A DNA stretch of 64,000 nt, taken from Neoarius graeffei. Lineage: Eukaryota > Chordata > Actinopteri > Siluriformes > Ariidae. Under the pieces are notes generated by a model. That model saw only the letters and a program-made list of their open reading frames with translations, was not told the origin of the DNA and searched no databases. The first letter of the stretch is position 1, and each line of letters starts with the position of its first letter. The translations under genes were made by a program, and so were the position numbers. The stretch covers positions 15,449,656 through 15,513,655 of the forward strand of contig NC_083590.1 in NCBI RefSeq assembly GCF_027579695.1. The letters are read 5' to 3'. This document shows, piece by piece, positions 51,520 to 62,430 of the stretch.

Positions 51520-52418
51520 TTGTCCCTCCTTCTGCGCGCCCTCTCATATGCGGAGAGGCGAGTACGACCCACTTGCATGGGTTCTGGACAGTCACTGAAA
51601 GAGGTAGATGGTTTCCAGGTAGAGGTAGGGAGGCTGGGGGGTCTCAAGGCTTGGTGGCGTTCTCTCATCCTGTTGTCCAGACGAATAGCATGTGAGATGA
51701 GGGTTTCGAGGTCACTTGGGCATCCAATAGAGGCCAGACCGTCCTTGATGGGGTCAGACAGACCATGGTGGAAGGCTGACACCAGGGCAGTCTCGTTCCA
51801 TCCACTTACTGCTGCGAGCGTTTGGAACGAGATGGCGTAATCTGCGACGCTTCCTCCTTGCCGGATGGACATGAGCTTTCGGGCTGCGTCGGTACTGATG
51901 TCCGCCTGATCGAAGACCCGAAGCATCTCTTCAGAGAACAGCTGGAAATCAAGGCACTCAGGTCCCTGTCTTTGCCAGATAGCAGTAGCCCAGGCTCGCG
52001 CCTTACCAGCTAATAAGGTGATCACAAAGGCAATCTTGCGGCGATCCGTAGTGTAGGTGGTAGGCTGAAGCTCAAAGGTGAGTTGACACTGGGTAAGGAA
52101 CTCTCGGCACTCACTGTGCTTGCCGTCGTACCTCTGTGGTGCAGGAAGGCTGGGTTCGCAAGGTGAAGAAGGCAGCATGGCAGGAGGCACAGGAGCGGGA
52201 GCTGGAGCTGGATCAGGAGATGCAGGCAGAGATGTCAGCTGTGCCAGGGTTTTCCCGATTTGCTGAAGCAGTTCCTCGTGGCGAGCAAGGGCCTCACGTT
52301 GGCTGGTGAGCGTACGTCCATGAGCGTCCATGGTTGCTCCGAAGCGTGTCAAAGCTGCCGTAATTCCCTGAAGGTTGGCCGGGTAGACAGTTGAAGCAGC
52401 CTCTGCTGAGTCGGTCAT
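51423..52418 (-). CDS. Gag of the sushi-type retrotransposon
   Basis: 331 residues from the ATG at 52418, only 14 bases inside the 5' LTR. It has an N-terminal helical region ('[20 protein letters not shown]'), a Pro/Ala linker, the Ty3-type capsid ('[20 protein letters not shown]', '[10 protein letters not shown]', '[20 protein letters not shown]') and a CCHC knuckle near the end ([14 protein letters not shown]). It is complete and has the same architecture as the ancestors of mammalian PEG10/RTL genes. It overlaps pol by 97 bases in a different frame, so pol expression would need ribosomal frameshifting. Confidence 0.92.
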   Translation of the reverse strand: MTDSAEAASTVYPANLQGITAALTRFGATMDAHGRTLTSQREALARHEELLQQIGKTLAQLTSLPASPDPAPAPAPVPPAMLPSSPCEPSLPAPQRYDGKHSECREFLTQCQLTFELQPTTYTTDRRKIAFVITLLAGKARAWATAIWQRQGPECLDFQLFSEEMLRVFDQADISTDAARKLMSIRQGGSVADYAISFQTLAAVSGWNETALVSAFHHGLSDPIKDGLASIGCPSDLETLISHAIRLDNRMRERHQALRPPSLPTSTWKPSTSFSDCPEPMQVGRTRLSAYERARRRRDKCCIYCGKPGHFRASCPELLGKEPPRTAEGGL

Positions 52419-52419
52419 G

Positions 52420-52430
52420 ACGGAGTCTTT
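52420..52430 (-). other. Self-priming primer-binding site
   Basis: The 11 bases one position inside the 5' LTR (minus sense AAAGACTCCGT) are not a tRNA match. They are exactly complementary to ACGGAGTCTTT in the LTR at 52782-52772. In Tf1 and sushi-group elements the first 11 bases of the mRNA fold back and prime reverse transcription. The arrangement here fits that mechanism. Confidence 0.75.
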
Positions 52431-52431
52431 C

Positions 52432-52977
52432 TGTTAGGGTTTTGCTGGGATTCGAACCTGGTTCATTGGTGTGATGATCCAGCAAACCCCCACTAGGCCA
52501 CCAGGGGGATGACTCAAATGCAGAGGCGTGAGGCAGAAGTAGAAAAAGTAACAAAAGGTTTATTTATACTATGTACACTATATACAATCCAGGGCAAAAC
52601 AAAAAAAAAACAAAAACAAAGAGTATAATTCAAAAGTTCAAAAGGAAAAAGGCAAAAATGCAAAAGCTCAGAAGATCCACAAAACACAGTCACTACTAAT
52701 TCCAAAAATAAAAGCAAAGTGCAAAACAAAAAACACAGTACAAAGAAAACTGGAGATAAACATAACAGCACAAAGACTCCGTGACAAGAGGACTGAACTC
52801 AGGGGTATAAATACACAAACTAATTAAGGACACAGGTGAAGATAATTAGGACTAAACAGGCAATTAACAAAAACACAAAACACAGGAACAGTGGCGGCCT
52901 CTAGAGGCCAAAATAAACATGACACGAAAAGGAAATAACAGCGGCCTCTAGAGGCCAAAACAGTTCAAGTCCTAACA
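52432..52977 (-). repeat. 5' LTR of the sushi-type element
   Basis: 546 bp, TGTTAGG...CCTAACA, longer than the other LTR by an A-rich indel near 52600-52620. The sequence ACGGAGTCTTT (minus sense, 52782-52772) is the probable start of the transcript, because it is complementary to the primer-binding site. Confidence 0.93.
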
Positions 52978-52983
52978 CAAATA

Positions 52984-54585
52984 CAACCCCGATTCCAAAA
53001 AAGTTGGGACAAAGTACAAATTGTACATAAAAACAGAATGCAATGATGTGGAAGTTTCAAAATTCCATATTTTATTCAGAATAGAACATAGATGACATAT
53101 CAAATGTTTAAACTGAGAAAATGTATCATTTAAAGAGAAAAATTAGGTGATTTTAAATTTCATGACAACAACACATCTCAAAAAAGTTGGGACAAGGCCA
53201 TGTTTACCACTGTGAGACATCCCCTTTTCTCTTTACAACAGTCTGTAAACGTCTGGGGACTGAGGAGACAAGTTGCTCAAGTTTAGGGATAGGAATGTTA
53301 ACCCATTCTTGTCTAATGTAGGATTCTAGTCGTTCAACTGTCTTAGGTCTTTTTTGTCTTATCTTCCGTTTTATGATGCACCAAATGTTTTCTATGGGTG
53401 AAAGATCTGGACTGCAGGCTGGCCAGTTCAGTACCCGGACCCTTCTTCTACGCAGCCATGATGCTGTAATTGATGCAGTATGTGGTTTGGCATTGTCATG
53501 TTGGAAAATGCAAGGTCTTCCCTGAAAGAGACGTCGTCTGGATGGGAGCATATGTTGCTCTAGAACCTGGATATACCTTTCACCATTGATGGTGTCTTTC
53601 CAGATGTGTAAGCTGCCCATGCCACACGCACTAATGCAACCCCATACCATTAGAGATGCAGGCTTCTGAACTGAGCGCTGATAACTTGGGTCGTCCTTCT
53701 CCTCTTTAGTCCGAATGACACGGCGTCCCTGATTTCCATAAAGAACTTCAAATTTTGATTCGTCTGACCACAGAACAGTTTTCCACGTTGCCACAGTCCA
53801 TTTTAAATGAACCTTGGCCCAGAGAAGACGTCTGCGCTTCTGGATCATGATTAGATATGGCTTCTTCTTTGAACTATAGAGTTTTAGCTGGCAACGGCGG
53901 ATGGCACGGTGAATTGTGTTCACAGATAATGTTCTCTGGAAATATTCCTGAGCCCATTTTGTGATTTCCAATACAGAAGCGTGCCTGTATGTGATGCAGT
54001 GCCGTCTAAGGGCCCGAAGATCACGGGCACCCAGTATGGTTTTCCGGCCTTGACCCTTAAGCACAGAGATTCTTCCAGATTCTCTGAATCTTTTGATGAT
54101 ATTATGCACTGTAGATGATGATATGTTCAAACTCTTTGCAATTTTACACTGTCGAACTCCTTTCTGATATTGCTCCACTATTTGTCGGTGCAGAATTAGG
54201 GGGATTGGTGATCCTCTTCCCATCTTTACTTCTGAGAGCCGCTGCCACTCCAAGATGCTCTTTTTATACCCAGTCATGTTAATGACCTATTGCCAATTGA
54301 CCTAATGAGTTGCAATTTGGTCCTCCAGCTGTCCCTTTTTTGTACCTTTAACTTTTCCAGCCTCTTATTGCCCCTGTCCCAACTTTTTTGAGATGTGTTG
54401 CTGTCATGAAATTTCAAATGAGCCAATATTTGGCATGAAATTTCAAAATGTCTCACTTTCGACATTTGATATGTTGTCTATGTTCTATTGTGAATACAAT
54501 ATCAGTTTTTGAGATTTGTAAATTATCGCAGTCCGTTTTTATTTACAATTTGTACTTTGTCCCAACTTTTTTGGAATCGGGGTTG
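52984..54585 (-). mobile_element. Tc1-like transposon, copy 1, potentially active
   Basis: 1602 bp, ends CAACCCCGATTCC, flanked by TA (52982-52983 and 54586-54587). The uninterrupted target is visible in copy 1 of the segment. Each TIR is about 200 bp and holds two direct copies of AAAAAAGTTGGGACAA, one at the tip and one near the inner edge (53176-53195 on the left), the IR/DR layout of Sleeping-Beauty-like elements. The transposase is intact. Confidence 0.95.
53204..54277 (-). CDS. Tc1-like transposase, intact
   Basis: 357 residues (338 if the internal Met19 is used, which starts 'MGRGSPIPLILHRQIV'). It has a paired-like DNA-binding region with two helix-turn-helices (residues 25-130, '[20 protein letters not shown]') and a GRKT-type linker at 77-80. 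The catalytic triad is Asp172 (LWSDESKFE), Asp261 ([10 protein letters not shown]) and Glu296 (DLSPIENIW), spacing DD34E. No stop or frameshift. It catalyses cut-and-paste at TA sites. The copy at 60734 differs by a nonsense codon. An intact ORF, good TIRs and an exact TA duplication make this copy a candidate for recent activity. Confidence 0.93.
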   Translation of the reverse strand: MTGYKKSILEWQRLSEVKMGRGSPIPLILHRQIVEQYQKGVRQCKIAKSLNISSSTVHNIIKRFRESGRISVLKGQGRKTILGARDLRALRRHCITYRHASVLEITKWAQEYFQRTLSVNTIHRAIRRCQLKLYSSKKKPYLIMIQKRRRLLWAKVHLKWTVATWKTVLWSDESKFEVLYGNQGRRVIRTKEEKDDPSYQRSVQKPASLMVWGCISACGMGSLHIWKDTINGERYIQVLEQHMLPSRRRLFQGRPCIFQHDNAKPHTASITASWLRRRRVRVLNWPACSPDLSPIENIWCIIKRKIRQKRPKTVERLESYIRQEWVNIPIPKLEQLVSSVPRRLQTVVKRKGDVSQW

Positions 54586-55459
54586 TAATTACAAATACAA
54601 AAAACTAAAATAGACACAATCCTTAAAAAAAAAAAAGCTGAAAATCTGTTGATTATCTTCACAGTAAGTTAATTAATAGTATGCATAATTATTGTCTTTG
54701 TATTTAGTTACGGCTACTATATAATCACAGTTTATTCTACTAATGTCAAATTTAGGTGGTAAATTTTTCTTTCATATGAAAAATCCTTCGGAGTGGTTTC
54801 TAGATCCACTTCTTTTGAGTGGACTTCTTGGTTTTAATAACCTGCTTGTTTGCTGAACACAAACATGGCAATAAGTTCTTGTGTGAATGGATCAGACTCC
54901 ACTTTTGGATCATTAACCCCTTCTGACTGAGAATGACCTGCATCCATACAGCTTTAAATACAATACCTACAACCTAAAAATGAGTTTTTATTGCATTTAT
55001 TTAAATTCCCATCTGTAACAGGGAGTGATGTCGCATCCCATGCATACACATTACAGTAGATTATTAGATTCTAATAGAATAGATGAGCCAAAATAATTGG
55101 GGATTTTTTTTTAATGGGCCCCGACTCGGTAGGCAAGGCAAGGCAAGTTTATTTATATAGCACATTTCATACACAATGGCAGTTCAATGTGCTTTACAGA
55201 AGTAAAAACAAAAACAGTAAACAATAGAGAAATAAAATTACATAAAATAATTTTATCTTTATTCTAAAATAATTATAAGAATTAAAAGAATTAAAAGAAT
55301 TAAACAATAGTAGAAATAAAATATTAAAATGCCAAAAAGAAAAAGGAGAAAAAGAAAGAGAAAGAGAAAAAAAAACTAGCAGAATAAAATAGAATAAAGT
55401 TAAAATAAATTTAAAACATGCAGAGAAAAAGATTATAAAAAATGTAAAATATTAATTAT

Positions 55460-58451
55460 TTAACAGAAAGCATCTGAAAACAGCTTGGTCTTTAACCTAG
55501 TTTTGAAGCTGCCAACAGCAGGAGCATTTTTAATGTCCTCTGGCAGTTGGTTCCATAGCTGTACTGCATAGTAGCTAAAAGCTGCTTCACCACACTTTGT
55601 TTTAACAACTGGTTTTAATAGTAAATTTTTCTGTTGCGATCTGGTAGATCTGATTGGGTTAGGCCGCTGCAACATATCAGAGAGGTAATTGGGCCCTGTA
55701 CCATTTAGAGATTTGTACACCAGCAGCAATGCTTTAAAGTCAATTCTGTAACTTACTGGAAGCCAGTGAAGGGACCTTAGAATTGGAGTAATGTGCTCTG
55801 TTCTTTTTGTTCGTGTGAGAACCCTCGCCGCTGCATTTTGAACCAGCTGAAGTCGTTTAATGGTCTTTTTTGGCAGGCCTGTGAAAAGGCCATTGCAGTA
55901 ATCAACCCTACTAGAGATGAAGGCATGTATTAGTTTTTCCAGATCATGTTTTGACATAAGTCCTCTTAGTTTGGAAATGTTTTTTAGGTGATAAAATGCC
56001 GTTTTAGTGATTGCTTTCATGTGACTGTCAAAGTTTAGCTCACTGTCAATGAAAACACCAAGATTTTTAACCATTTCTTTAGTTTTAATCCCTTTTGTGT
56101 CAAGAATAGTGGTAATCCTGAGTCTTTCATCTTTTTTTCCAAATAGAATTACTTCTGTTTTATCTGTGTTCAGCTGAAGAAAATTTTGTGACATCCAGCT
56201 ATTGATTTGATCGATACACTGGTAGAGACATTCAAGGGGGGCATAATCATTTGGTGATAGAGCAAAATAAATTTGGGTATCATCTGCATAGCAGTGATAC
56301 AAAATTGAATTTTTATTGATAATTTGCCCAAGTGGGAGCATATAAAGGTTGAAAAGTAATGGTCCAAGAATCGACCCCTGGGGGACACCACAGGTCAAGG
56401 GCATTGACGTTGAGGAACAATTTCCCAGGGTAACAAAGAAGCTTCTATCTTTTAAGTATGATTTTAACCAATTGATAACTTTACCAGTCAATCCAACCCA
56501 GTGTTCAAGTCGATATAGCAGTATGTTGTGATCAACAGTATCAAAAGCTGCACTGAGGTCCAGTAATACCAGGACCGATGTTTTGCCTGCATCAGTATTA
56601 AGACGTATGTCATTTATAACTTTAATCAGCGCTGTTTCAGTGCTATGATTGGCACGAAATCCTGACTGAAAATTATCAAAACGGCTGTTTGATATCAAGA
56701 AGGCAGTTAATTGATTGAAGACAATTTTTTCCAGGATTTTCCCGATAAATGGTAGATTTGATATTGGCCTGTAATTATTTAACACTGAAGGATCCAGATT
56801 ATTTTTTTTAAGAAGGGGCTTTACAACAGCTTTTTTTAGGGACACAGGAACAACACCAGTCTCCAAGGATGTATTTATGATTTGAAGCACATCTGTAATT
56901 ATAAGATGAAGAACAGACTTAAAAAAGTTGGTGGGCAGAATGTCCAGTTCAGATGTTGAGGAACTGAGATTTTGTACAGTTTTTTCAAGAGTCTCATAAT
57001 CAATTAAACAAAATTCTGACATTGTGTTAAAGTTATCTATCTGTGTCATTGGTGATTGCAGTTTTTCAATTTTTTGCAACTGAGATATATTATGAGAAAT
57101 ATTCTGCCGTATTTTATCAATTTTACCTTTGAAGAAGGATGCAAACTCATTGCATTTATTAACTGAGAGAAGTTCAGGTGCTAATTGTGGTGGGGGATTA
57201 GTTAGCTTCTCTACTGTTGAAAATAGCACACGGGCATTGTTCATATTCCTGCTGATGATATTGGAGAAGAAAGACTGTCTTGCTTTACGAATTTCATAAT
57301 TATAATTACAAAGCATCTCTTTATGGATTTGATAATGGATGTGAAGTTTAGATTTGCGCCATTTTCTTTCAGTCTTTCTACATTCTCTCTTTAGCAGTTT
57401 AACAGCCGGGTACTGCTTCCATGGTGCTTTCTGCTTATCATTGATTCTTTTGATTTTGAATGGAGCAATATCATCCATAATTTGGGTCATATTTAAATTA
57501 AAAAATTCCAGTAAATCATCTACAGAGTCTGACATTTTGGTTGAGTTCTGAGAGAGAGCTTGCTTAAAAAGAGCACGTGTTGTCGTTTATGACTCTCCTG
57601 CCTATAGTCGTTGAGCTATTCTGAATGTGAGGAGACATAGAAACTTCAAAGAAAACACAGAAATGGTCAGATTAGGCCAGGTCAACAACAGTATAAGAAA
57701 CAGTAAGACCCTTTGTGATGACGAGGTCAAGAGTATGACCACGAGAGTGGGTCGGTCCCTGTACATGTTGTACTAGGTTAAAGTTATCAATAATTGCAAA
57801 TAGTTCTTTGGCATAAATGTTGTCAGTATTATCTACATGTAAGTTAAAATCCCCAGATATAATAAGACAATCAAACTCTAAGCAAATGACTGATAACAAT
57901 TCACCAAACTCTTCAAGAAAGACTTTGGGTGAATGTCTCGGAGGCCTGTAAATAGTTAATAATAATATGTTAGGAGAGCATGTAACAAGTGCACATAAGT
58001 GTTCAAAGGACATAAAATCACCAAGTGAGGATTGTTTACATTGAAAAGAGACTTTGAAAATATTTGCGATCCCTCCACCTTTCCCTTGTCGGGTAACATT
58101 CAAAAAATTAAAATTTGGGGGAGCTGCTTCGATAAGGGTGGTAGCACTATTTGCTTGATCCAGCCAGGTTTCAGTTAGAAGCAAAAAATCAAGATTGTGT
58201 TTGCAAATAAGATCATTAATTAAAAATGACTTGTTTAAAAGTGATCTAATATTCAGAAGGGCTAGTTTTACAGTAATATTTGGTTGTGCACTCTGATGCT
58301 GTTTTAAAACAGGAAGGAGATTAAATTGGTTCACCCCCAGGGTTAAATGTGCTCTATGTTTTCTGTTTCTTATCAACACAGGAATAGTGTCAACATCGGA
58401 TCCCTGCTTTTTTCTACATTCATTTGCAGGGACCCAGAGTACATCAAACAA
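55460..58451 (-). pseudogene. CR1/L2-group ORF2 (endonuclease and reverse transcriptase), two lesions
   Basis: Endonuclease (58451-57672): 'LALLNIRSLLNKSFLINDLI', 'LLLTETWLD', 'GGGIANIF', 'LLTIYRPPRHSP' and 'CLIISGDFNLHVD'. A TAA replaces a sense codon in 'DLA.SDHF' near 57674, and a one-base deletion near 57570 shifts the frame. RT is then open for 691 codons (57535-55460): 'LNNYRPISNLPFIGKILEKI', 'VLLDLSAAFDTVDH', 'GVPQGSILGPLLFNLYMLPL', 'YHCYADDTQIYFAL' (catalytic YADD) and the thumb 'SRVDYCNGLFTGLPKKTIKR'. Apart from the two lesions the protein is complete. Confidence 0.92.
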
Positions 58452-58756
58452 GACTTTCTAAATGTTCCATTTGGTTTGAGGGTGAAAGGACTGGAGATGA
58501 CATGTATCTTTTGGATGGTGAAAAAGATTTGTAGCCAGCTGAAAGTCCTGGACGAACACAATTTTGATGAACTGGGTACACTGCTTGTCGCGACAAATTT
58601 GGACTAGAAAAAGAGAGCGTAGCCATAGGAAGCAGTTTTTTCATGCTATTTGGGAAATCCATCCGAGGAGAAGTGGAGTCGTCTGTCCTTGAATGTTGGG
58701 AGGCCTGCAAGTCAGATGTTTGTGTGTCCTTGATGACGACTTGCAAAGATGATTGT

Positions 58757-59779
58757 TTAGGCTTTGTAACTGTCAGTCTGCGACATCTTATCAACTGTTT
58801 TCCTCGGTGCTGGCTGAGAAAAGATTGCAAGTTTGTAGTGGTCTGCTAAGACTTTGGCTCCAATCCAGCTGAGTTCAGTGCTATTTGGCTTGTAGAATTC
58901 TTTGCGATTCCAAAAAAGATTAAAATTGTCTATGAAATTCATACCAAATGAAGAACAAGTTTTTCCAAGCCAGGTGTTAAGACTGAAGAGTCGAGAAAAA
59001 GCAAAACTTCCTCTCGCTGGGAGTGGGCCACTGATAAAAGATTGAATTCCAGTCTTGTAGAGCTCAGAAAAAAGTTTTCTGAAATCATCTTGGACAAACA
59101 GCTGTTCTCTGAAAACATCGTTTGCTCCCACATGTACAACGATACGCTTAATCGTTTTATGCTCGGACATGAGTTTCAAAATGCTGTCTTTGGTGTCAGA
59201 GATGGATGCATTTGGAAGACAACAAATAATCATCTCATAACCTTTTAATTGTCTTACAGTGGAATCACCAAGAACAAGGGTTGTGGGATCAGGTGGTGTT
59301 ACGAGCTGCTTTTTGCCTCTTCTCACAGCTCTTCGATCTTGGTGCGATCTCTTTTTACTATGTGTTTGTCCACTTGACAAATCCTCTTCCACATCCCTGA
59401 GGCATTCAAATTTGTTCTGAAGCTTTATGGGCTGTGGATTTTCCATAGGATTGTAGATCCTACTGTAATTTGTAGAACGAGCTGGTGTTGAAGTAATTAC
59501 TCTTCTGTTTTTGTTTTTAGGCTTAGCACCCATCATTTGCCAGTTTTCAGTCCTCACATTTTGTACAGCTTGAGTTATGAATTCTTCCACTTGGTCTGCA
59601 ATGTCCTCAGTCTGTCGGAGCGCAATCTCTGCATTCTCAGCCACTGTTTCTGTACTCCTTTCCTGAGATATCGCTTTTAATTCGTCCGTTTTTGGCAAAG
59701 CATTAATCTTTGATTCCAGAATAGAAATCCTCTGTTCTAATTCCATGCATTTTCTGCAGGATTTTTTGCTTCCTGGCAT
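58757..59779 (-). CDS. CR1/L2-group LINE ORF1 with SGNH/esterase domain
   Basis: 340 residues. N-terminal Cys-rich start ('SCRKCMELEQRISILESKIN') and coiled coil. From about residue 165 an SGNH-hydrolase fold follows: block I 'LVLGDSTVRQL', block III 'IVVHVGANDVF', and 'FISGPLPARGSFAFSRLFSL'. Esterase ORF1s are known from CR1 and L2 elements and probably bind RNA or lipids. The final block normally contains Asp-x-x-His; here it reads 'NSTELSWIGAKVLADHY', without that pattern. A frame overlapping the 3' end (58830-58444) continues with a Ser-rich tail, so the true C-terminus may lie there after a frameshift. Confidence 0.8.
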   Translation of the reverse strand: MPGSKKSCRKCMELEQRISILESKINALPKTDELKAISQERSTETVAENAEIALRQTEDIADQVEEFITQAVQNVRTENWQMMGAKPKNKNRRVITSTPARSTNYSRIYNPMENPQPIKLQNKFECLRDVEEDLSSGQTHSKKRSHQDRRAVRRGKKQLVTPPDPTTLVLGDSTVRQLKGYEMIICCLPNASISDTKDSILKLMSEHKTIKRIVVHVGANDVFREQLFVQDDFRKLFSELYKTGIQSFISGPLPARGSFAFSRLFSLNTWLGKTCSSFGMNFIDNFNLFWNRKEFYKPNSTELSWIGAKVLADHYKLAIFSQPAPRKTVDKMSQTDSYKA

Positions 59780-60027
59780 TTAAAAAAAAAAAAGTGGAAA
59801 TTAAAATTAAATTTAAAAGCTTATAAAGATGAAGAAAAGAGAGAAAAAAAGTGGAAATTCAATGAGAAAGTAAAGTATAGAAATATAGATTAAGAAAGCA
59901 GGAGCAAAGCAAAGAAGCGTCCTACTCGCTTGAGTAGGAGGAGCAAAAAAATAAATAAAAAAACAAGTATGAATACAAGTACAAGTATGAATAGGTGGGC
60001 TTTAAAGCAGAAAAGGTTGAGAACCCC

Positions 60028-60199
60028 TGCTCTACAGGGCCTGGATCTTGATGCGTTTATTGCTGAGAGGGCAGGCCACCTATGGTGGACGGAGGGACAG
60101 CGTGAACAGTGCCCACAATTTGCAGAGGCTGCACAGGAAGCTGATGTAGATGAGGAGGACAGGTTGTTTAATTTCCTCCTGAATGCAACGGCAGACTGA
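60028..60199 (+). pseudogene. Short conserved frame of unknown nature, second copy (first at 43269-43440)
   Basis: Reads 'LQGLDLDAFIAERAGHLWWT' and 'DVDEEDRLFNFLLNATAD' to a stop. The copy at 43269-43440 differs at two Arg/Gln positions. It follows directly after a hAT-like terminus (GGTTGAGAACCCCTG). I do not recognise the family. It was duplicated as part of the intron segment. Confidence 0.3.
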
Positions 60200-60424
60200 A
60201 TGATAAGACAGTACTGCAGTACACACTCCTGTTTTATAATGTTTTTAGTTTTATAATTCATCTTTGCAATATTGATGGTCATTGTGAGGCAAGACAAAGT
60301 GCGTTTTGTATCCGAAACTCGATATAAAAAGAAGTATTATGTACTCGTACCATGTGTAAGTCTTACATATATGATTTATGTTTCCTTTTTTCAGGACTTG
60401 TCTTGTTGCTCTGTTGCAGAAATA

Positions 60425-62030
60425 CAACCCTGATTCCAAAAAAGTTGGGACAAAGTACAAATTGTAAATAAAAATGGAATGCAATAATTTACAAATCTCA
60501 AAAACTGATATTGTATTCACAATAGAACATAGACAACATATCAAATGTCAAAAGTGAGACATTTTGAAATTTCATGCCAAATATTGGCTCGTTTGAAATT
60601 CCATGACAGCAACACATCTCAAAAAAACTTGGGACAGGGGCAAGAAGAGGCTAGAAAAGTTAAAGGTACAAAAAAGGAACAGCTGGAGGACCAAATTGCA
60701 ACTCATTAGGTCAATTGGCAATAGGTCATTAACATGGCTGGGTATAAAAAGAGCATCTTGGAGTGGCAGCGGCTCTCAGAAGTAAAGATGGGAAGAGGAT
60801 CACCAATCCCCCTAATTCTGCGCCAACAAATAGTGGAGCAATATCAGAAAGGAGTTTGACAGTGTAAAATTGCAAAGAGTTTGAACATATCATCATCTAC
60901 AGTGCATAATATCATCAAAAGATTCAGAGAATCTGGAAGAATCTCTGTGCGTAAGGGTCAAGGCCGGAAAACCATACTGGGTGCCCGTGATCTTCAGGCC
61001 CTTAGACGGCACTGCATCACATACAGGCATGATTCTATATTGGAAATCACAAAATGGGCTCAGGAATATTTCCAGAGAACATTATCTGTGAACACAGTTC
61101 ACCATGCCATCCGCCGTTGCCAGCTAAAACTCTATAGTTCAAAGAAGAAGCCGTATTTAAACATGATCCAGAAGCGCAGACGTCTTTTCTGGGCCAAGGC
61201 TCTTTTAAAATGGACTGTGGCAAAGTGGAAAACTGTTCTGTGGTCAGACAAATCAAAATTTGAACTTCTATATGGAAATCAGGGACGCCGTGTCATTCGG
61301 ACTAAAGAGGAGAAGGATGACCCAAGTTGTTATCAGCGCTCAGTTCAGAAGCCTGCATCTCTGATGGTATGGGGTTGCATTAGTGCGTGTGGCATGGGCA
61401 TCTTACACATCTGGAAAGACACCATCAATGCTGAAAGGTATATCCAGGTTCTAGAGCAACATATGCTCCCATCCAGACGACGTCTCTTTCAGGGAAGACC
61501 TTGCATTTTCCAACATGACAATGCCAAACCACATACTGCATCAATTACAGCATCATGGCTGCGTAGAAGAAGGGTCCGGGTACTGAACTGGCCAGCCTGC
61601 AGTCCAGATCTTTCACCCATAGAAAACATTTGGCGTATCATAAAACGGAAGATACGACAAAAAAGACCTAAGGCAGTTGAGCAACTAGAATCCTACATTA
61701 GACAAGAATGGGTTAACGTTCCTATCCCTAAACTTGAGCAACTTGTCTCCTCAGTCCCCAGACGTTTACAGACTGTTGTAAAGAGAAAAGGGGATGTCTC
61801 ACAGTGGTAAACATGGCCTTGTCCCAACTTTTTTGAGATGTGTTGTTGTCATGAAATTTAAAATCACCTAATTTTTCTCTTTAAATGATACATTTTCTCA
61901 GTTTAAACATTTGATATGTCATCTATGTTCTATTCTGAATAAAATATGGAATTTTGAAACTTCCACATCATTGCATTCCGTATTTATTTACAATTTGTAC
62001 TTTGTCCCAACTTTTTTGGAATCGGGGTTG
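60425..62030 (+). mobile_element. Tc1-like transposon, copy 2 (inactive sister of the one at 52984)
   Basis: 1606 bp in opposite orientation to the first copy, flanked by TA (60423-60424 and 62031-62032). The uninterrupted site is readable in copy 1 of the segment (near 43668). Same TIRs and IR/DR repeats, with one T for C at the fifth-to-sixth base of the left tip. Confidence 0.94.
60734..61810 (+). pseudogene. Tc1-like transposase with one premature stop
   Basis: Starts 'MAGYKKSILEWQRLSEVKMG' at 60734. A TGA at 60857-60859 (codon 42) replaces the CGA (Arg) of the sister copy, a typical CpG transition. From 60881 on the frame is open to 61810 and keeps Asp, Asp and Glu of the triad. 'SDKSKFE' replaces 'SDESKFE' beside the first Asp. 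Otherwise it aligns end to end with the intact copy at 54277-53204. Confidence 0.93.
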
Positions 62031-62430
62031 TAAATGTTTTTAAAAATAATTTATGTACTTTTTTGTCTAAATAACTCAATTATACCTCTAGAAAACATAT
62101 CAGTGTTGCCATAAACTGTGTACTTGAAAACTTTTGCCAAAATACCGCAAAATTTGAGGGCAAAAGAAAATTCAAAGGGGGCAAAAATTTGAGGGCATTT
62201 GCTCTGCAGGGAAAAAGGTGACAAGAGTAAATGTTGAGGCCTGTTATGACCTGATAAAAGGTTTTATTCAAGTGGTGAAAACAGACTTTCACAGAGAACT
62301 GATTAGAAACACCATTCTTATTTACTTTTATTACATCATATGATTTTATGACATGATAATTATTCTTTTGTTTTAATATCCTGATATCGTTTATAAATTA
62401 AAATTTTTGTTCCGTTGACCTTCACAGCTT

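Larger units (their letters stand above)
47592..52977 (-). mobile_element. Sushi-type Ty3 (chromovirus) LTR retrotransposon
   Basis: 5386 bp with two LTRs, the 5-bp target duplication CAAAT (47587-47591 and 52978-52982), gag and pol on the minus strand and a purine run (AGAGGGGGGGG, 48129-48143) at the 3' LTR. The LTRs differ at only a few positions plus a small A-rich indel, so the insertion is recent. It sits in an NLR intron, antisense. Confidence 0.95.
55131..59980 (-). mobile_element. CR1/L2-group LINE with esterase-type ORF1
   Basis: The minus-strand element ends at its 3' side in repeated TTGCC units (55131-55147) after a GTGCTATATAAATAAAC motif. It has ORF1 (59779-58757) and ORF2 (58451-55460). 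It interrupts copy 2 of the NLR intron segment. The 5' junction near 59980 shows short repeats of CAAGTA(TGAATA) instead of a clean target duplication. Confidence 0.9.
47170..62430. repeat. Intron segment, duplication copy 2, with four inserted elements
   Basis: The pieces 47170-47591, 54586-55130, about 59980-60424 and 62031-62430 line up consecutively with 42268-44095. Between them sit an LTR retrotransposon, a Tc1, a CR1/L2 LINE and a second Tc1. Subtracting these leaves about 1.8 kb, equal to copy 1. Confidence 0.88.
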
